From an uncultured Actinomycetes bacterium (GTDB lineage: Bacteria; Actinomycetota; Actinomycetes; Nanopelagicales; Nanopelagicaceae): a stretch of 64,000 nucleotides of DNA. Location of the stretch: positions 1 through 64,000 of the forward strand of contig CAILSO010000019.1 in assembly GCA_903836945.1 (NCBI GenBank), written 5' to 3'. A program made the translations under genes and the position numbers. Positions within the stretch are counted from its first letter, which is position 1. Each line of letters opens with the position of its first letter. The notes beneath the pieces are model-generated. The model did not search any database. It saw nothing but the letters and a program-made list of their open reading frames with translations, and was not told where the DNA came from. Below, one piece after another: positions 17,557-26,328 of the stretch.

Positions 17557-18159
17557 ATGAATATCGAGGCCGAATTAATTAATTCTGGGATTAAGAGTAT
17601 TGCCGGGGTAGATGAAGCTGGGCGCGGACCTTGTGCCGGACCACTCGTGGTTGCTGCTGTGATTCTAAAAGATCCCTTTGCGAAAGAGTTATCTGAGGTT
17701 AGAGATTCAAAAGAGCTCTCGGACGGCAAACGCGAAGAACTCTATGAGGTCATTAAAGAGCAGTCGCTTAGCTACTCGATCATAGATATCTCCATCGCCG
17801 AGTTGGATGAACTGGGACTTCACAAATCGAATTTAGAAGGTATGCGAAGAGCGGTTAATGCCTTAAAAACTATTCCAGAGTATGTACTGACCGATGGCTA
17901 TGCGATTGAAGGACTGGCAATTCCAAATTTAGCGGTCTGGAAAGGCGACCAAGTGGCGATCTCAATTAGCGCCGCCTCAATTTTGGCAAAGGTTTATCGA
18001 GATCGCGAGATGGTTAAGTTGGATCAGCAATATCCAGGTTATGGCCTGGCGAAACACAAAGGCTACATAACCGCATCGCATTCAAAGGCGCTTGCCGAGC
18101 TTGGGGTAAGTGAGATTCACCGAAAGAGTTTTGCCAATATTAGAGAGTTGCTGAAGTAG
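17557..18159 (+). CDS. rnhB: Ribonuclease HII
   Basis: RNase HII cuts RNA in RNA-DNA hybrids and single ribonucleotides in DNA. The catalytic acidic pair is Asp19-Glu20 in GVDEAGRGPCAGP; DSKELSDGKRE follows near residue 51, and the third acidic residue is in YVLTDGYAI (about 107). The C-terminal block KHKGYITASHSKALAELG is typical. Length 200 is normal. It starts 18 bases after lepB. Confidence 0.95.
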   Translation: MNIEAELINSGIKSIAGVDEAGRGPCAGPLVVAAVILKDPFAKELSEVRDSKELSDGKREELYEVIKEQSLSYSIIDISIAELDELGLHKSNLEGMRRAVNALKTIPEYVLTDGYAIEGLAIPNLAVWKGDQVAISISAASILAKVYRDREMVKLDQQYPGYGLAKHKGYITASHSKALAELGVSEIHRKSFANIRELLK

Positions 18160-18240
18160 TTATCTACATACATTTGCGATTCACAAGCTATTAATCTCCC
18201 TAAAGTTTCCATGTAAGAATCGAATAACTTTCCTTCCCTC

Positions 18241-18600
18241 ATGGGAAATAAACAGCTAATAGGAGCCCAAGGCGAGGCGTTTGTTGCTCGCCACCTAACA
18301 CAACGTAACTACCAAATCCTTGATCGAAACTGGCGAATCAAGGGCGGTGAGATTGATTTAGTTGCGCAATCCGAATTCGGAGTCATCGCATTTGTCGAAG
18401 TAAAGACTCGAACCTCCACAAGTTTTGGGCATCCACTTGAAGCAATCACCCGAGATAAGGCCTTTCGATTGCAGCGATTGGCCTTGGCTTGGCTAACGAT
18501 TAATCATCGATGGGGAATTGAATACCGAATCGATTGCGCGGCGGTAATACTCAAAGACGGCATCACCTTTGAATTAGATTATCGACAGGCGGTTCTTTAA
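18241..18600 (+). CDS. YraN/UPF0102 endonuclease-fold protein
   Basis: A 119-residue member of the UPF0102 family, which has a restriction-endonuclease-like fold. The family signature is clear: GAQGEAFVARHLTQRNYQIL, then GGEIDLVAQ and VAFVEVKTR-type residues (here IAFVEVKTRTS), with the acidic and Lys residues of a PD-(D/E)xK site. The cellular role is unsettled; it usually lies beside rnhB and the comM/dprA genes, as here. TAACTT lies 10 bases upstream of the ATG, so it may have its own short-leader promoter. Confidence 0.88.
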   Translation: MGNKQLIGAQGEAFVARHLTQRNYQILDRNWRIKGGEIDLVAQSEFGVIAFVEVKTRTSTSFGHPLEAITRDKAFRLQRLALAWLTINHRWGIEYRIDCAAVILKDGITFELDYRQAVL

Positions 18601-20126
18601 TGGGTTTTGCTATCGCTAAATCTGTGGCGCTTTCGGGATTGATCGGCAATCTAATCGATGTTGAAGTTGATATTGCCGAAGGTGTGCCTGGCTTGGTTTT
18701 GCTAGGTCTGCCAGATGCGGCGCTTGCCGAATCACGCGATCGCGTGCGCGCTGCGATTGTTAACTCTGGCGAGAGTTGGCCAAATCGAAAAGTTACGATC
18801 TCACTCTCTCCGGCATGGTTACCTAAGAGTGGTTCTAATTTTGATTTGCCCATTGCCCTTGCTTTGATTGCGGCGCAGAACCTGTTGCCAGAAAGTGCGC
18901 TAGCCGAAATAGTATGTCTAGGTGAGCTTTCATTGGATGGTCAGTTAAAACAGATCAGAGGAGTTCTTCCATCGGTACTTGCTGCCAGGAAGAACGGGGC
19001 TAAGCGGGTGATTGTTCCGGCGGCAAATTATTTTGAAGCTTCGTGCATTGATGGAATCGAAGTAATTGGCGTTTCATCCTTGAGAGATGCAACGCAATTC
19101 TTACGTACCGGTGAAGTGATTGCCATAAATGAAAGCCAATCAGAAAATGCTGATCTAAAACCGCACCTAGATTTGATGGATGTTGCTGGACAACTTCGTC
19201 CGCGCAAGGCGCTCGAGTATGCCACGATCGGTGGTCATCACCTTCTATTTATCGGTCCGCCTGGAACTGGGAAAACTATGTTGGCTGAACGAATTCCCTC
19301 GATAATGCCACCGTTAACTCAAGCTGCCACATTAGAAGTGACTGCGATACATTCGATCGCCGGAAATTTAGGTAATCGCGGTCTGCTTTCAACTTTGCCA
19401 CCATTTGTATCACCACATCACACGACAACGACTCCAGCCATGGTTGGCGGTGGATCAAATTTTATAAAGCCCGGCGCGACTTCACTGGCCCATCACGGCG
19501 TTCTTTTTATTGATGAAGCACCAGAATGCGCGCGCGGAGTATTGGATTCGTTGCGGCAGCCACTTGAATCTGGCTCGGTAACCATTTCGCGCTCCAGTGC
19601 ATCTATTACCTATCCCGCAAAGTTCATGTTAGTTCTTGCTGCAAATCCATGTCCGTGTGGTCGCTACAGCGGACGCGGCCGGGGATGTAGTTGTTCTGCG
19701 ATCTCGATTAGGCGTTATCTTCAAAAATTATCTGGCCCGCTATTGGATCGAATCGATATCCGGGTATTTGTCGAACCACCATCTCGCGTTGAATTAGCAA
19801 GCGAGGAGCTCGGTGAAGGCAGCGAAGTTGTAAGAGATAGAGTGATTTTGGCCCGAGGGATAGCGGCCGAACGATTCAAAGATTATGAGTGGAAGTTAAA
19901 TTCACAGATACCACCCGCCTTATTGCGAAAACGTTTTGCAGCAACTCGCGAGGGAATGCGGTATTTGAATGGCGAACTTGAGAAGGAACGGATTAGTGCA
20001 AGAGGATTTCATAAAGTTTTGCGACTTGCTTGGAGTATCGCTGACTCCTTGAACCACCAAACCCCAACTGAAGAAGATGTCATCTCTGCCTTTGAGTTTC
20101 GAGAGGGGAGTGAGATCTTTAATTGA
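18600..20126 (+). CDS. YifB/ComM-family Mg-chelatase-like AAA+ ATPase
   Basis: A 508-residue AAA+ protein with an N-terminal ChlI-like S5 domain (about 20-140), the Walker A motif GPPGTGKTM (about 219), Walker B LFIDEAPECARG (about 300), and the Cys cluster NPCPCGRYSGRGRGCSCS (about 345-362) typical of the family, followed by the Mg-chelatase C-terminal helices. ComM members act as hexameric branch-migration helicases in integration of transformed DNA. Its start overlaps the yraN stop (TAATG), and dprA overlaps its end, giving a conserved DNA-processing operon. Confidence 0.93.
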   Translation: MGFAIAKSVALSGLIGNLIDVEVDIAEGVPGLVLLGLPDAALAESRDRVRAAIVNSGESWPNRKVTISLSPAWLPKSGSNFDLPIALALIAAQNLLPESALAEIVCLGELSLDGQLKQIRGVLPSVLAARKNGAKRVIVPAANYFEASCIDGIEVIGVSSLRDATQFLRTGEVIAINESQSENADLKPHLDLMDVAGQLRPRKALEYATIGGHHLLFIGPPGTGKTMLAERIPSIMPPLTQAATLEVTAIHSIAGNLGNRGLLSTLPPFVSPHHTTTTPAMVGGGSNFIKPGATSLAHHGVLFIDEAPECARGVLDSLRQPLESGSVTISRSSASITYPAKFMLVLAANPCPCGRYSGRGRGCSCSAISIRRYLQKLSGPLLDRIDIRVFVEPPSRVELASEELGEGSEVVRDRVILARGIAAERFKDYEWKLNSQIPPALLRKRFAATREGMRYLNGELEKERISARGFHKVLRLAWSIADSLNHQTPTEEDVISAFEFREGSEIFN

Positions 20127-21004
20127 ATGAAGAAATTACCGCAACCTGCGAACTCTTTGCCGCCATTGAAGGTGGGTCAGAATTTTGGAGCAAGGAGATT
20201 CGTAGCCTTGGCGCCTTGGGCACCCGAGATAAATTGCTCTCCGGAGGTTATCTAGAATCAAAACATTCGGCCGGGAAAATTTCCGAACGAATCAAGAGCT
20301 TAGATGGCGAGCAAATTCTGGAGAAAATTAGTGAATCTGACTCCTGCTTTATCTCACCGTCTGATGAGAGGTGGCCGATCTGTCTAGAAGATTTAAAGGC
20401 GCCGCCAATAGGGTTAATCATCAAAGGAAATTTGGCGAATCTTTCCTATCTGACAACTTCAATTGCGATTGTTGGAACCAGAAACCCTACTTCTTATGGG
20501 TCAAGGATTGCCGGTGATTTCGCGGCTGGGCTTGCCGATCGAGATTGGATGGTTATAAGTGGGGGAGCTATAGGAATTGATTCATATGCCCACAAAGGTT
20601 GCCTTGCTGCAGAAGGCCTCACAGTTGCCGTATTGGGCGGTGGCGTTAATCGAAATTATCCTGCTTCAAATCAGGCTATGTTTGAAGATATTGCAGAGAC
20701 GGGTTTGTTGATTTCAGAAGTGATGCCAGATGTCGTAGCACTCCCACATCGATTTCTAATCAGAAATCGATTAATTGCAGCGCTTTCAAGAGCAACGCTG
20801 GTTGTAGAAGCAGCCTTTCGAAGCGGCTCACTTCGCACCGCGCGAGATGCCGCCGAAATTTATCGGCCGGTGATGGCGGTACCTGGTCCAATAAATGCAC
20901 CAACTAGTGAAGGTTGCCATCGATTGATTTCGGAAAGATGCGCCGAATTGGTTTCAAGCGTTGGCGAGATAATGGAATTGGTACTTCCTCTGGAGGTTCG
21001 GTGA
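20123..21004 (+). CDS. dprA: DNA-processing protein A
   Basis: DprA binds single-stranded DNA and loads RecA in natural transformation; it is also kept in many bacteria not known to be competent. The Rossmann-like domain is at about 90-285, with IAIVGTRNPTSYGSRIA, the GGAIGIDSYAHKGCL nucleotide-type loop, AVLGGGVNRNYPASN and VVEAAFRSGSLRTARDA. The N-terminal 85 residues are a variable SAM-like part. The start is TTG at 20123, overlapping the yifB stop as TTGA, a coupling also used by mraY and murG here. No C-terminal winged helix is present, so it is a short version. Confidence 0.92.
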   Translation: MNEEITATCELFAAIEGGSEFWSKEIRSLGALGTRDKLLSGGYLESKHSAGKISERIKSLDGEQILEKISESDSCFISPSDERWPICLEDLKAPPIGLIIKGNLANLSYLTTSIAIVGTRNPTSYGSRIAGDFAAGLADRDWMVISGGAIGIDSYAHKGCLAAEGLTVAVLGGGVNRNYPASNQAMFEDIAETGLLISEVMPDVVALPHRFLIRNRLIAALSRATLVVEAAFRSGSLRTARDAAEIYRPVMAVPGPINAPTSEGCHRLISERCAELVSSVGEIMELVLPLEVR

Positions 21005-21016
21005 GAGAATTAAGCC

Positions 21017-21943
21017 ATGGAACCCGATGCGACAAGCGTGCAGCATAAAGCTGGATTTGTTGCCATTATCGGAAGGCCAAATGTAGGTAAGTCCACCTTG
21101 GTTAATGCTTTAGTAGGTAAGAAAATAGTTATCACCTCCAAGCATCCAAATACAACTAGAAATCCCATACGTGGAATTATCTCCAGGCCAGATTTCCAAA
21201 TGATTGTTGTAGATACGCCAGGAATCCATAAGCCAAAAACTCTTCTTGGAACTCGCCTAAATGCAATGGTCACAGAAAATTTGGAATCGGTTGATGCAGC
21301 TCTAATTTGCCTACCCGCCGATGAGGAAATCGGCCAAGGTGATGAATTTATCGCCCGCCAAGTTGCCAATCAGAAACAAGTATTCATTGCTGTAACAAAA
21401 GTCGACCGTGTGAAAAAAGAAGATCTAATGAACAAACTAGTTTCCGTCGGTGAATTCGCCGCCCGGACTGGATTACGAGTAGCTGAAATTGTTCCGATTT
21501 CAGCAAAGGAATCTGAACAAACCGAACTCTTGCTCGAACTTCTCGCTGCAAAGCTGCCAAATTCGCCATCGTTGTATCCAGAAGATATGGATTCAGATCA
21601 AGCAGCCGAACTAACTATTTGTGAGTTAATTCGCGAGGCAGCAATTGAGGATCTATACGAGGAAGTTCCGCACTCAGTAGTAGTTTCAATCGATGAGATG
21701 TCAAAGCGCGAAGGTAAAGAGTTTTATGACATCCATGTAACTCTTCACGTGGAGCGCGATAGTCAAAAATCTATAATCATCGGTCCGCAAGGTTCAAGGT
21801 TAAAAGCGATTGGTATTCGAGCTCGTGGCTCAGTAGAAACCTTTCTTGGTGCCAAGTGTTACTTGGGAATACATGTGAAAGTAAGCAAAGAATGGCAGCG
21901 AGATGCCAGGGCGCTTACGAAGTTAGGGTTTACTGAGAAATAA
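21017..21943 (+). CDS. era: GTPase Era
   Basis: Era is an essential GTPase that binds 16S rRNA and helps 30S assembly. G1 is GRPNVGKST (about 18), the switch region NTTRNPIRGI, G3 DTPGIHKPK (about 72), G4 TKVDR (about 130) and G5 ISAKE (about 160). The KH domain lies at about 215-300 with IIIGPQGSRLKAIGIRAR. Switch I contains TTRNP where many Era proteins have TTR(H/N)RI, a small difference. It follows dprA by 12 bases and its end overlaps the converging EamA gene by 14 bases. Confidence 0.95.
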   Translation: MEPDATSVQHKAGFVAIIGRPNVGKSTLVNALVGKKIVITSKHPNTTRNPIRGIISRPDFQMIVVDTPGIHKPKTLLGTRLNAMVTENLESVDAALICLPADEEIGQGDEFIARQVANQKQVFIAVTKVDRVKKEDLMNKLVSVGEFAARTGLRVAEIVPISAKESEQTELLLELLAAKLPNSPSLYPEDMDSDQAAELTICELIREAAIEDLYEEVPHSVVVSIDEMSKREGKEFYDIHVTLHVERDSQKSIIIGPQGSRLKAIGIRARGSVETFLGAKCYLGIHVKVSKEWQRDARALTKLGFTEK

Positions 21944-22802
21944 CTTTTGTTTTGCGGCTGGCAAAGTATGAGCCAATTAGAACTAGCGGCAACCCGATAG
22001 CAATTCCAAGAGTAATTGGTTCGCGGAGAAAGATTATTCCAAGCACAACTGCGAAGGCAGTATTTAAATAAGTTACCAAAGAACCGCGAGCCGGTCCGAT
22101 CTCCTTTAGCAAAATAAAGAAGAGAATGAAGGCAAGAGCGGTCGGTAAGGTGCCGAGCCCAACGATCGAAAGAATTACGCGTCCAGCTGGAATATGTTTT
22201 GGAAGTTGGGCGATGGTAAATGGCAGAAAGACCAATAGCGTAAAGAACATCGCAACACCATTAATTGCAATTCCATCAACATGCGGAATTTTGGCGTTGA
22301 TCATTGTTACTGCCCAGGCATATCCCATCGCCGCGATCAGAAGCATTGCAATAGCAAGAAGGCTTTGATTACCAGAGAAACTCTCAATTCCAACGACGAG
22401 TACGATTCCGAGAAAACCAATTAGTAAACCAAGTAAACGCTTGTGGTGCCAAACAGTTTTATCGCCGCGAAGTGAGGCGAGAATTGTCGACCAGATTGGT
22501 ACGGTCGCAATGAGAAGACCGGCAAGCCCAGATGTGACTTTCTTTTCTGCGGTAGTTATCAAGATCCAAGGAATAACCATTTCACCAACTGCGTAGGGCA
22601 GTACATATTTCCAATTCAGCAAGGCGCTTTTAAGCGAGCCACGCTTGATTGCAATGGGTATTAAAATTGCCGAACCGATTAGGACTCGAGAGAAAACGAT
22701 GACCGATGGAGTTAATTCTTCAACAGCAACCTTGAGCATTAAATAGGGAATACCCCATATAAGACCTACGGCAAAAAATAGTAGCCAACCTTTTCTGGAC
22801 AT
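21930..22802 (-). CDS. EamA/DMT-family transporter
   Basis: A 290-residue membrane protein with ten predicted hydrophobic helices as two EamA repeats (about 5-135 and 148-280). It matches drug/metabolite transporters, which export amino acids, metabolites or drugs; the substrate is not predictable. The leaderless promoter element TAACCT lies six bases before the ATG and overlaps the stop codon of the upstream esterase gene. A second, distinct EamA gene lies at 29225. Confidence 0.88.
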   Translation of the reverse strand: MSRKGWLLFFAVGLIWGIPYLMLKVAVEELTPSVIVFSRVLIGSAILIPIAIKRGSLKSALLNWKYVLPYAVGEMVIPWILITTAEKKVTSGLAGLLIATVPIWSTILASLRGDKTVWHHKRLLGLLIGFLGIVLVVGIESFSGNQSLLAIAMLLIAAMGYAWAVTMINAKIPHVDGIAINGVAMFFTLLVFLPFTIAQLPKHIPAGRVILSIVGLGTLPTALAFILFFILLKEIGPARGSLVTYLNTAFAVVLGIIFLREPITLGIAIGLPLVLIGSYFASRKTKVISQ

Positions 22803-22808
22803 CGGGTC

Positions 22809-22814
22809 AGGTTA
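22809..22814 (-). promoter_or_regulatory. Leaderless -10 element of the EamA gene
   Basis: On the minus strand: TAACCT, six bases (GACCCG), ATG. The TAA of this element is also the stop codon of the esterase gene at 22812. Confidence 0.6.
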
Positions 22815-23744
22815 GCGCATCAACAAGGCGTTTATCTCATCACAGACATGTTGTTGAAGTTCAATTGCCTGATCTGTAACTCCCGCTAGGGAAAAAATTC
22901 CATGTATCGCACCTTCATATTCACGATAAATAGTGGGTACTCCAGATTTTCGAAGAAGTTCAGCGTAGATATAACCATCATCTAGTAATGGGTCGTATTC
23001 GCAGGTAGTCACAATCGCTGGAGCTACTCCTGTCAGATCTTTTGCGGCCACCGGAACGGCATATGGATTTTTTGAATCCGATTTCTTCTGCAAGTACATA
23101 TCCCAGAACCACTTCATTGACTTGGTAGAAAGGCCATAGCCAACGCCATTTGTTTTTGCTGACTCATAGTTCATTTCATTGTCATTGCATGGATAAATAA
23201 GAGCTTGGAATGCTAACTTCAAATCTCCCGTATCACGAGCCTTAATTGCAACACCAGCAGCTAAATTCGCGCCGGCGCTATCACCACCAACTCCGATCTG
23301 AGATGGATCGATACCAAGTTTTTCGGCATTATTGGCAACCCAAAGTAATGTGGCATAGCAATCATCAAATGGAATCGGGAAGGGATTTTCTGGAGCTTTT
23401 TGATAGTTAACTGCGACAACGATGAATTGACCTTTATTTGCCATGGATCGCATTGCTTGTTCGTAGATATCTAAGTTATTTAGCACCCAACCTCCGCCAT
23501 GAAAAAATACCAAGACCGGTTGTGGGGCATGCCAATGAGATCGGTAGATTCTTATTGGTAGATCAGCCGTGGGTCCAGGGATGTAGCGATGTTCAACTTC
23601 ATAAATCTCTTCAGGAGTACCCGAGCTTGCAGGGCGATTCTCTAAATTACGGCGAAGGACTTCAACTGGCGCCTGCCAAACTTCTGGTAGACCACTTGCT
23701 GCGCGGGCTTCTAAATAGGTTACTAACTCTGGACGAAGTGACAT
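22812..23744 (-). CDS. Alpha/beta hydrolase, hormone-sensitive lipase family
   Basis: A 310-residue esterase/lipase-type hydrolase. The HSL-family oxyanion motif HGGGW is in VFFHGGGWVLNN (about residue 78), the nucleophile Ser in GVGGDSAGANLAAG (about 152), Asp in CEYDPLLDDG (about 248) and His in EGAIHGIFS (about 278). No signal peptide, so it is cytoplasmic. It probably cleaves short-chain esters of small molecules. It follows the xylulokinase gene with 4 bases between, so the two are likely co-transcribed. Confidence 0.88.
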   Translation of the reverse strand: MSLRPELVTYLEARAASGLPEVWQAPVEVLRRNLENRPASSGTPEEIYEVEHRYIPGPTADLPIRIYRSHWHAPQPVLVFFHGGGWVLNNLDIYEQAMRSMANKGQFIVVAVNYQKAPENPFPIPFDDCYATLLWVANNAEKLGIDPSQIGVGGDSAGANLAAGVAIKARDTGDLKLAFQALIYPCNDNEMNYESAKTNGVGYGLSTKSMKWFWDMYLQKKSDSKNPYAVPVAAKDLTGVAPAIVTTCEYDPLLDDGYIYAELLRKSGVPTIYREYEGAIHGIFSLAGVTDQAIELQQHVCDEINALLMR

Positions 23745-23748
23745 CTAT

Positions 23749-25155
23749 CTACCAACCCTTAGTCTGGTCGCGAAGTTTGCGATAGTTAACTAGAACTTCA
23801 GGAGTGGGAGTTGCATTGATTTCTTCTACTTTCCCAAAATTCCATTTTGGCATTTCGCCAGTGATAGCCCAGGCCGCTTGCTTTGCGGCGCCATCGGCAA
23901 CATATTCACCTGGCATCGGAATTAAAACGGTACGACCAAAGAGCGCAGATGCGATCTCACCTACCGCCTTATTTTTAGCTGCCCCACCTACAAGGAGTAT
24001 TCGCTTAACTTCAACGCCAAGTTTTTCAAGTGAGTTAACGGCATCGGCTAAGCCACAGAGCATTCCTTCAATGTAAGCCCGTGCAAAATCCTCCTTATTT
24101 GAATTAGCTATGTTCAATCCAGAAAGCACACCCGTTGCATCTGGTCTATTAGGGGTTCGTTCACCTTCAAAGTAGGGAAGCAGGTTTAATCCATTAGCCC
24201 CGGGAGATGAAGCAAGGGCCAATTCGCCAAGTTGGTCGTGAGTTACATTTAAAAGTTCTGTTGCGGCATCAAGGATGCGAGCGGCATTTAAGGTACATAC
24301 AAGAGGTAGGAAATTTCCGGTTGCATCGGCAAAGCCAGCAACCTCACCACTTGGATCATTGGTCGCAATTTTAGAAACTGCAAAGGCAGTACCGCTGGTA
24401 CCGATTGATACAACTACATCACCCGGCTGCGCCCCAACTCCGAGCGCCGCAGCGGCGTTATCTCCCGTGCCAGCAGCAATTGGAATTCCGCTTTGTGTGT
24501 GAAATGCGATTTCATGTGGCGCAACAATTCTCGGGAAAACAATCTCACGATCACTCTTTAACGCCTTAGCAAAAATATCGCGTCGATACTCACCACTCTT
24601 TGGATCAAAGTAACCGGTACCACTGGCATCACCACGATCGGTTGCGAGATCTTTAATATCTTTACTGCCAGATAATTTCCACATAAGCCAATCATGCGGA
24701 AGTGCTACCGCGGCGATTTGTGAGGCCGCTTGAGGTTCATTGTCGGCCACCCATCGGACTTTGCTTGCGGTAAATGAAGCCACTAAAACAGATCCCACCG
24801 CACTGGCCATCTGCGCAGCTCCACCAACTTCGGAATTTAAATCTTCGGCAGATTTTGCCGACCTTGTGTCATTCCACAAAAGAGCTGGTCTGATTACATC
24901 ACCATTCTTATCTAAGGCAACCATTCCGTGTTGCTGTGCGCAGATAGAAATAGCGGAAACATCCTCCAGGCCCCCAACATCAGCAATTGCCTTTTCAAGT
25001 GCGGACCACCAAGCCATTGGATTAACTTCACTTCCATCTGGATGTGGTGCGCGAGATATTCTAATTAACTCACCAGTAACCAAATCTCGAATTACTACCT
25101 TCACTGATTGGGTCGAGGAATCTATCCCTGCAACAAGGCGTGCGCCTTCGCTCAT
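23749..25155 (-). CDS. xylB: Xylulokinase
   Basis: A FGGY-family sugar kinase of 468 residues that phosphorylates D-xylulose for the pentose phosphate pathway. N-terminal [13 protein letters not shown] (about 8) is the phosphate motif; [14 protein letters not shown] and [11 protein letters not shown] with the substrate Asp follow; the C-terminal domain has [12 protein letters not shown] and [13 protein letters not shown] (about 400). I chose the ATG at 25155 behind GAAAGGG. A GTG at 25188 lies seven bases after a TACCCT -10, so a slightly longer leaderless form is possible. No xylA lies nearby; other FGGY substrates cannot be excluded. Confidence 0.87.
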   Translation of the reverse strand: MSEGARLVAGIDSSTQSVKVVIRDLVTGELIRISRAPHPDGSEVNPMAWWSALEKAIADVGGLEDVSAISICAQQHGMVALDKNGDVIRPALLWNDTRSAKSAEDLNSEVGGAAQMASAVGSVLVASFTASKVRWVADNEPQAASQIAAVALPHDWLMWKLSGSKDIKDLATDRGDASGTGYFDPKSGEYRRDIFAKALKSDREIVFPRIVAPHEIAFHTQSGIPIAAGTGDNAAAALGVGAQPGDVVVSIGTSGTAFAVSKIATNDPSGEVAGFADATGNFLPLVCTLNAARILDAATELLNVTHDQLGELALASSPGANGLNLLPYFEGERTPNRPDATGVLSGLNIANSNKEDFARAYIEGMLCGLADAVNSLEKLGVEVKRILLVGGAAKNKAVGEIASALFGRTVLIPMPGEYVADGAAKQAAWAITGEMPKWNFGKVEEINATPTPEVLVNYRKLRDQTKGW

Positions 25156-25218
25156 TTTTGCCCTTTCATATTGGTCCATACTGGCCACTGGCTTGAGGGT
25201 AGACTTACCTAGTCAAAG

Positions 25219-25248
25219 TTGACCAGATTTCACGATAGTTCTTCTAAT
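25219..25248 (+). promoter_or_regulatory. Promoter of the phosphofructokinase gene
   Basis: TTGACC (25219-25224), an 18-base spacer and TCTAAT (25243-25248), followed by GGAG just before the ATG at 25262. The leader would be only a few bases longer than the ribosome site. Confidence 0.5.
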
Positions 25249-25261
25249 CACTGGAGTAAAG

Positions 25262-26287
25262 ATGCGTATTGGTGTTCTTACCGGCGGCGGCGATTGCCCG
25301 GGTCTAAATGCGGTTATCCGCGCAGTAGTTCGTAAAGGCGTTAAGGAATATGGCTATGAGTTCGTCGGATTTCGTGATGGATGGAAGGGACCGCTTGAAG
25401 GTCTAACCATGCCGTTAGATATCGCGGCCACCCGTGGAATCTTGCCTCGCGGCGGAACCATTCTTGGCTCATCACGTACCAACCCATTCAAAATTGAAAA
25501 TGGCGTAGAGCGAATCAAAGAAAATTTAGCAAAGATGAATATCGATGCCCTTGTTGCGATCGGCGGCGAAGATACTCTGGGTGTTGCCACAAAGCTTGAC
25601 TCCCTTGGCGTCAAAGTTGTTGGCGTTCCAAAGACCATTGATAACGATCTAAATAACACCGATTACACATTTGGTTTTGACACTTCAGTCAACATTGCGA
25701 TGGAGGCGATTGACCGTCTGCACACAACTGCAGAATCTCACCACCGGGCACTAATTGTTGAAGTTATGGGTCGCCATGCTGGTTGGATTGCATTGCACTC
25801 TGGTCTTGCCGGCGGCGCTGCTTGTATTCTGATTCCAGAAGTTAAGTTCTCGGTAGATAAAGTTTGCGAATGGGTTAACTCTCGCTTCCAATCTTCTTAT
25901 GCGCCAATCATCGTTATTGCCGAAGGTGCAATTCCACAAGATGGCGATATGGTTACAAAGGATCAAACTCTTGACTCCTTTGGCCATGTAAAACTCTCAG
26001 GTATTGGTGAATGGCTGGCCGGCCAGATCGAAGAGAAGACCGGCAAAGAAGCGCGCACCTCTGTGCTTGGACATATTCAACGCGGTGGTACCCCAACCGC
26101 CTTTGACCGAGTCCTTGCAACTCGCTTTGGTCTACATGCAATTACCGCAATCCATGATGGTGATTTCGGAAAGATGGTGGCGCTTCACGGCACCAAGATT
26201 GAACGAGTTCCACTTGCTTCAGCGACAACCCAATTGAAGTTAGTTGATCCATCGCTATATGCCGAAGCAGAAGTCTTCTTCGGATAA
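25262..26287 (+). CDS. pfp: 6-phosphofructokinase, pyrophosphate-dependent type by active-site residues
   Basis: A 341-residue phosphofructokinase, with GVLTGGGDCPGLNA at the N-terminus, catalytic Asp127 in PKTIDNDLNN and the sugar-phosphate segment VMGRHAGWIA. Two positions separate donor types in this family: residue 104 (Gly in ATP enzymes, Asp in PPi enzymes) and residue 124 (Gly or Lys). Here they are Asp104 (GGEDTLG) and Lys124, as in the PPi-dependent enzyme of Amycolatopsis methanolica. The enzyme would then be reversible and save ATP. The donor assignment is by residues only; the family assignment is firm. Confidence 0.9.
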   Translation: MRIGVLTGGGDCPGLNAVIRAVVRKGVKEYGYEFVGFRDGWKGPLEGLTMPLDIAATRGILPRGGTILGSSRTNPFKIENGVERIKENLAKMNIDALVAIGGEDTLGVATKLDSLGVKVVGVPKTIDNDLNNTDYTFGFDTSVNIAMEAIDRLHTTAESHHRALIVEVMGRHAGWIALHSGLAGGAACILIPEVKFSVDKVCEWVNSRFQSSYAPIIVIAEGAIPQDGDMVTKDQTLDSFGHVKLSGIGEWLAGQIEEKTGKEARTSVLGHIQRGGTPTAFDRVLATRFGLHAITAIHDGDFGKMVALHGTKIERVPLASATTQLKLVDPSLYAEAEVFFG

Positions 26288-26328
26288 TTATCTGCAAGCA
26301 ATAGCTCGCTCACTTTAGGATTAAGGAT

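Noticed and set aside
20123-20126. The ATG at 20127 as the dprA start.
   Set aside because: It is in another frame; the DprA frame begins with the TTG at 20123 that overlaps the yifB stop.
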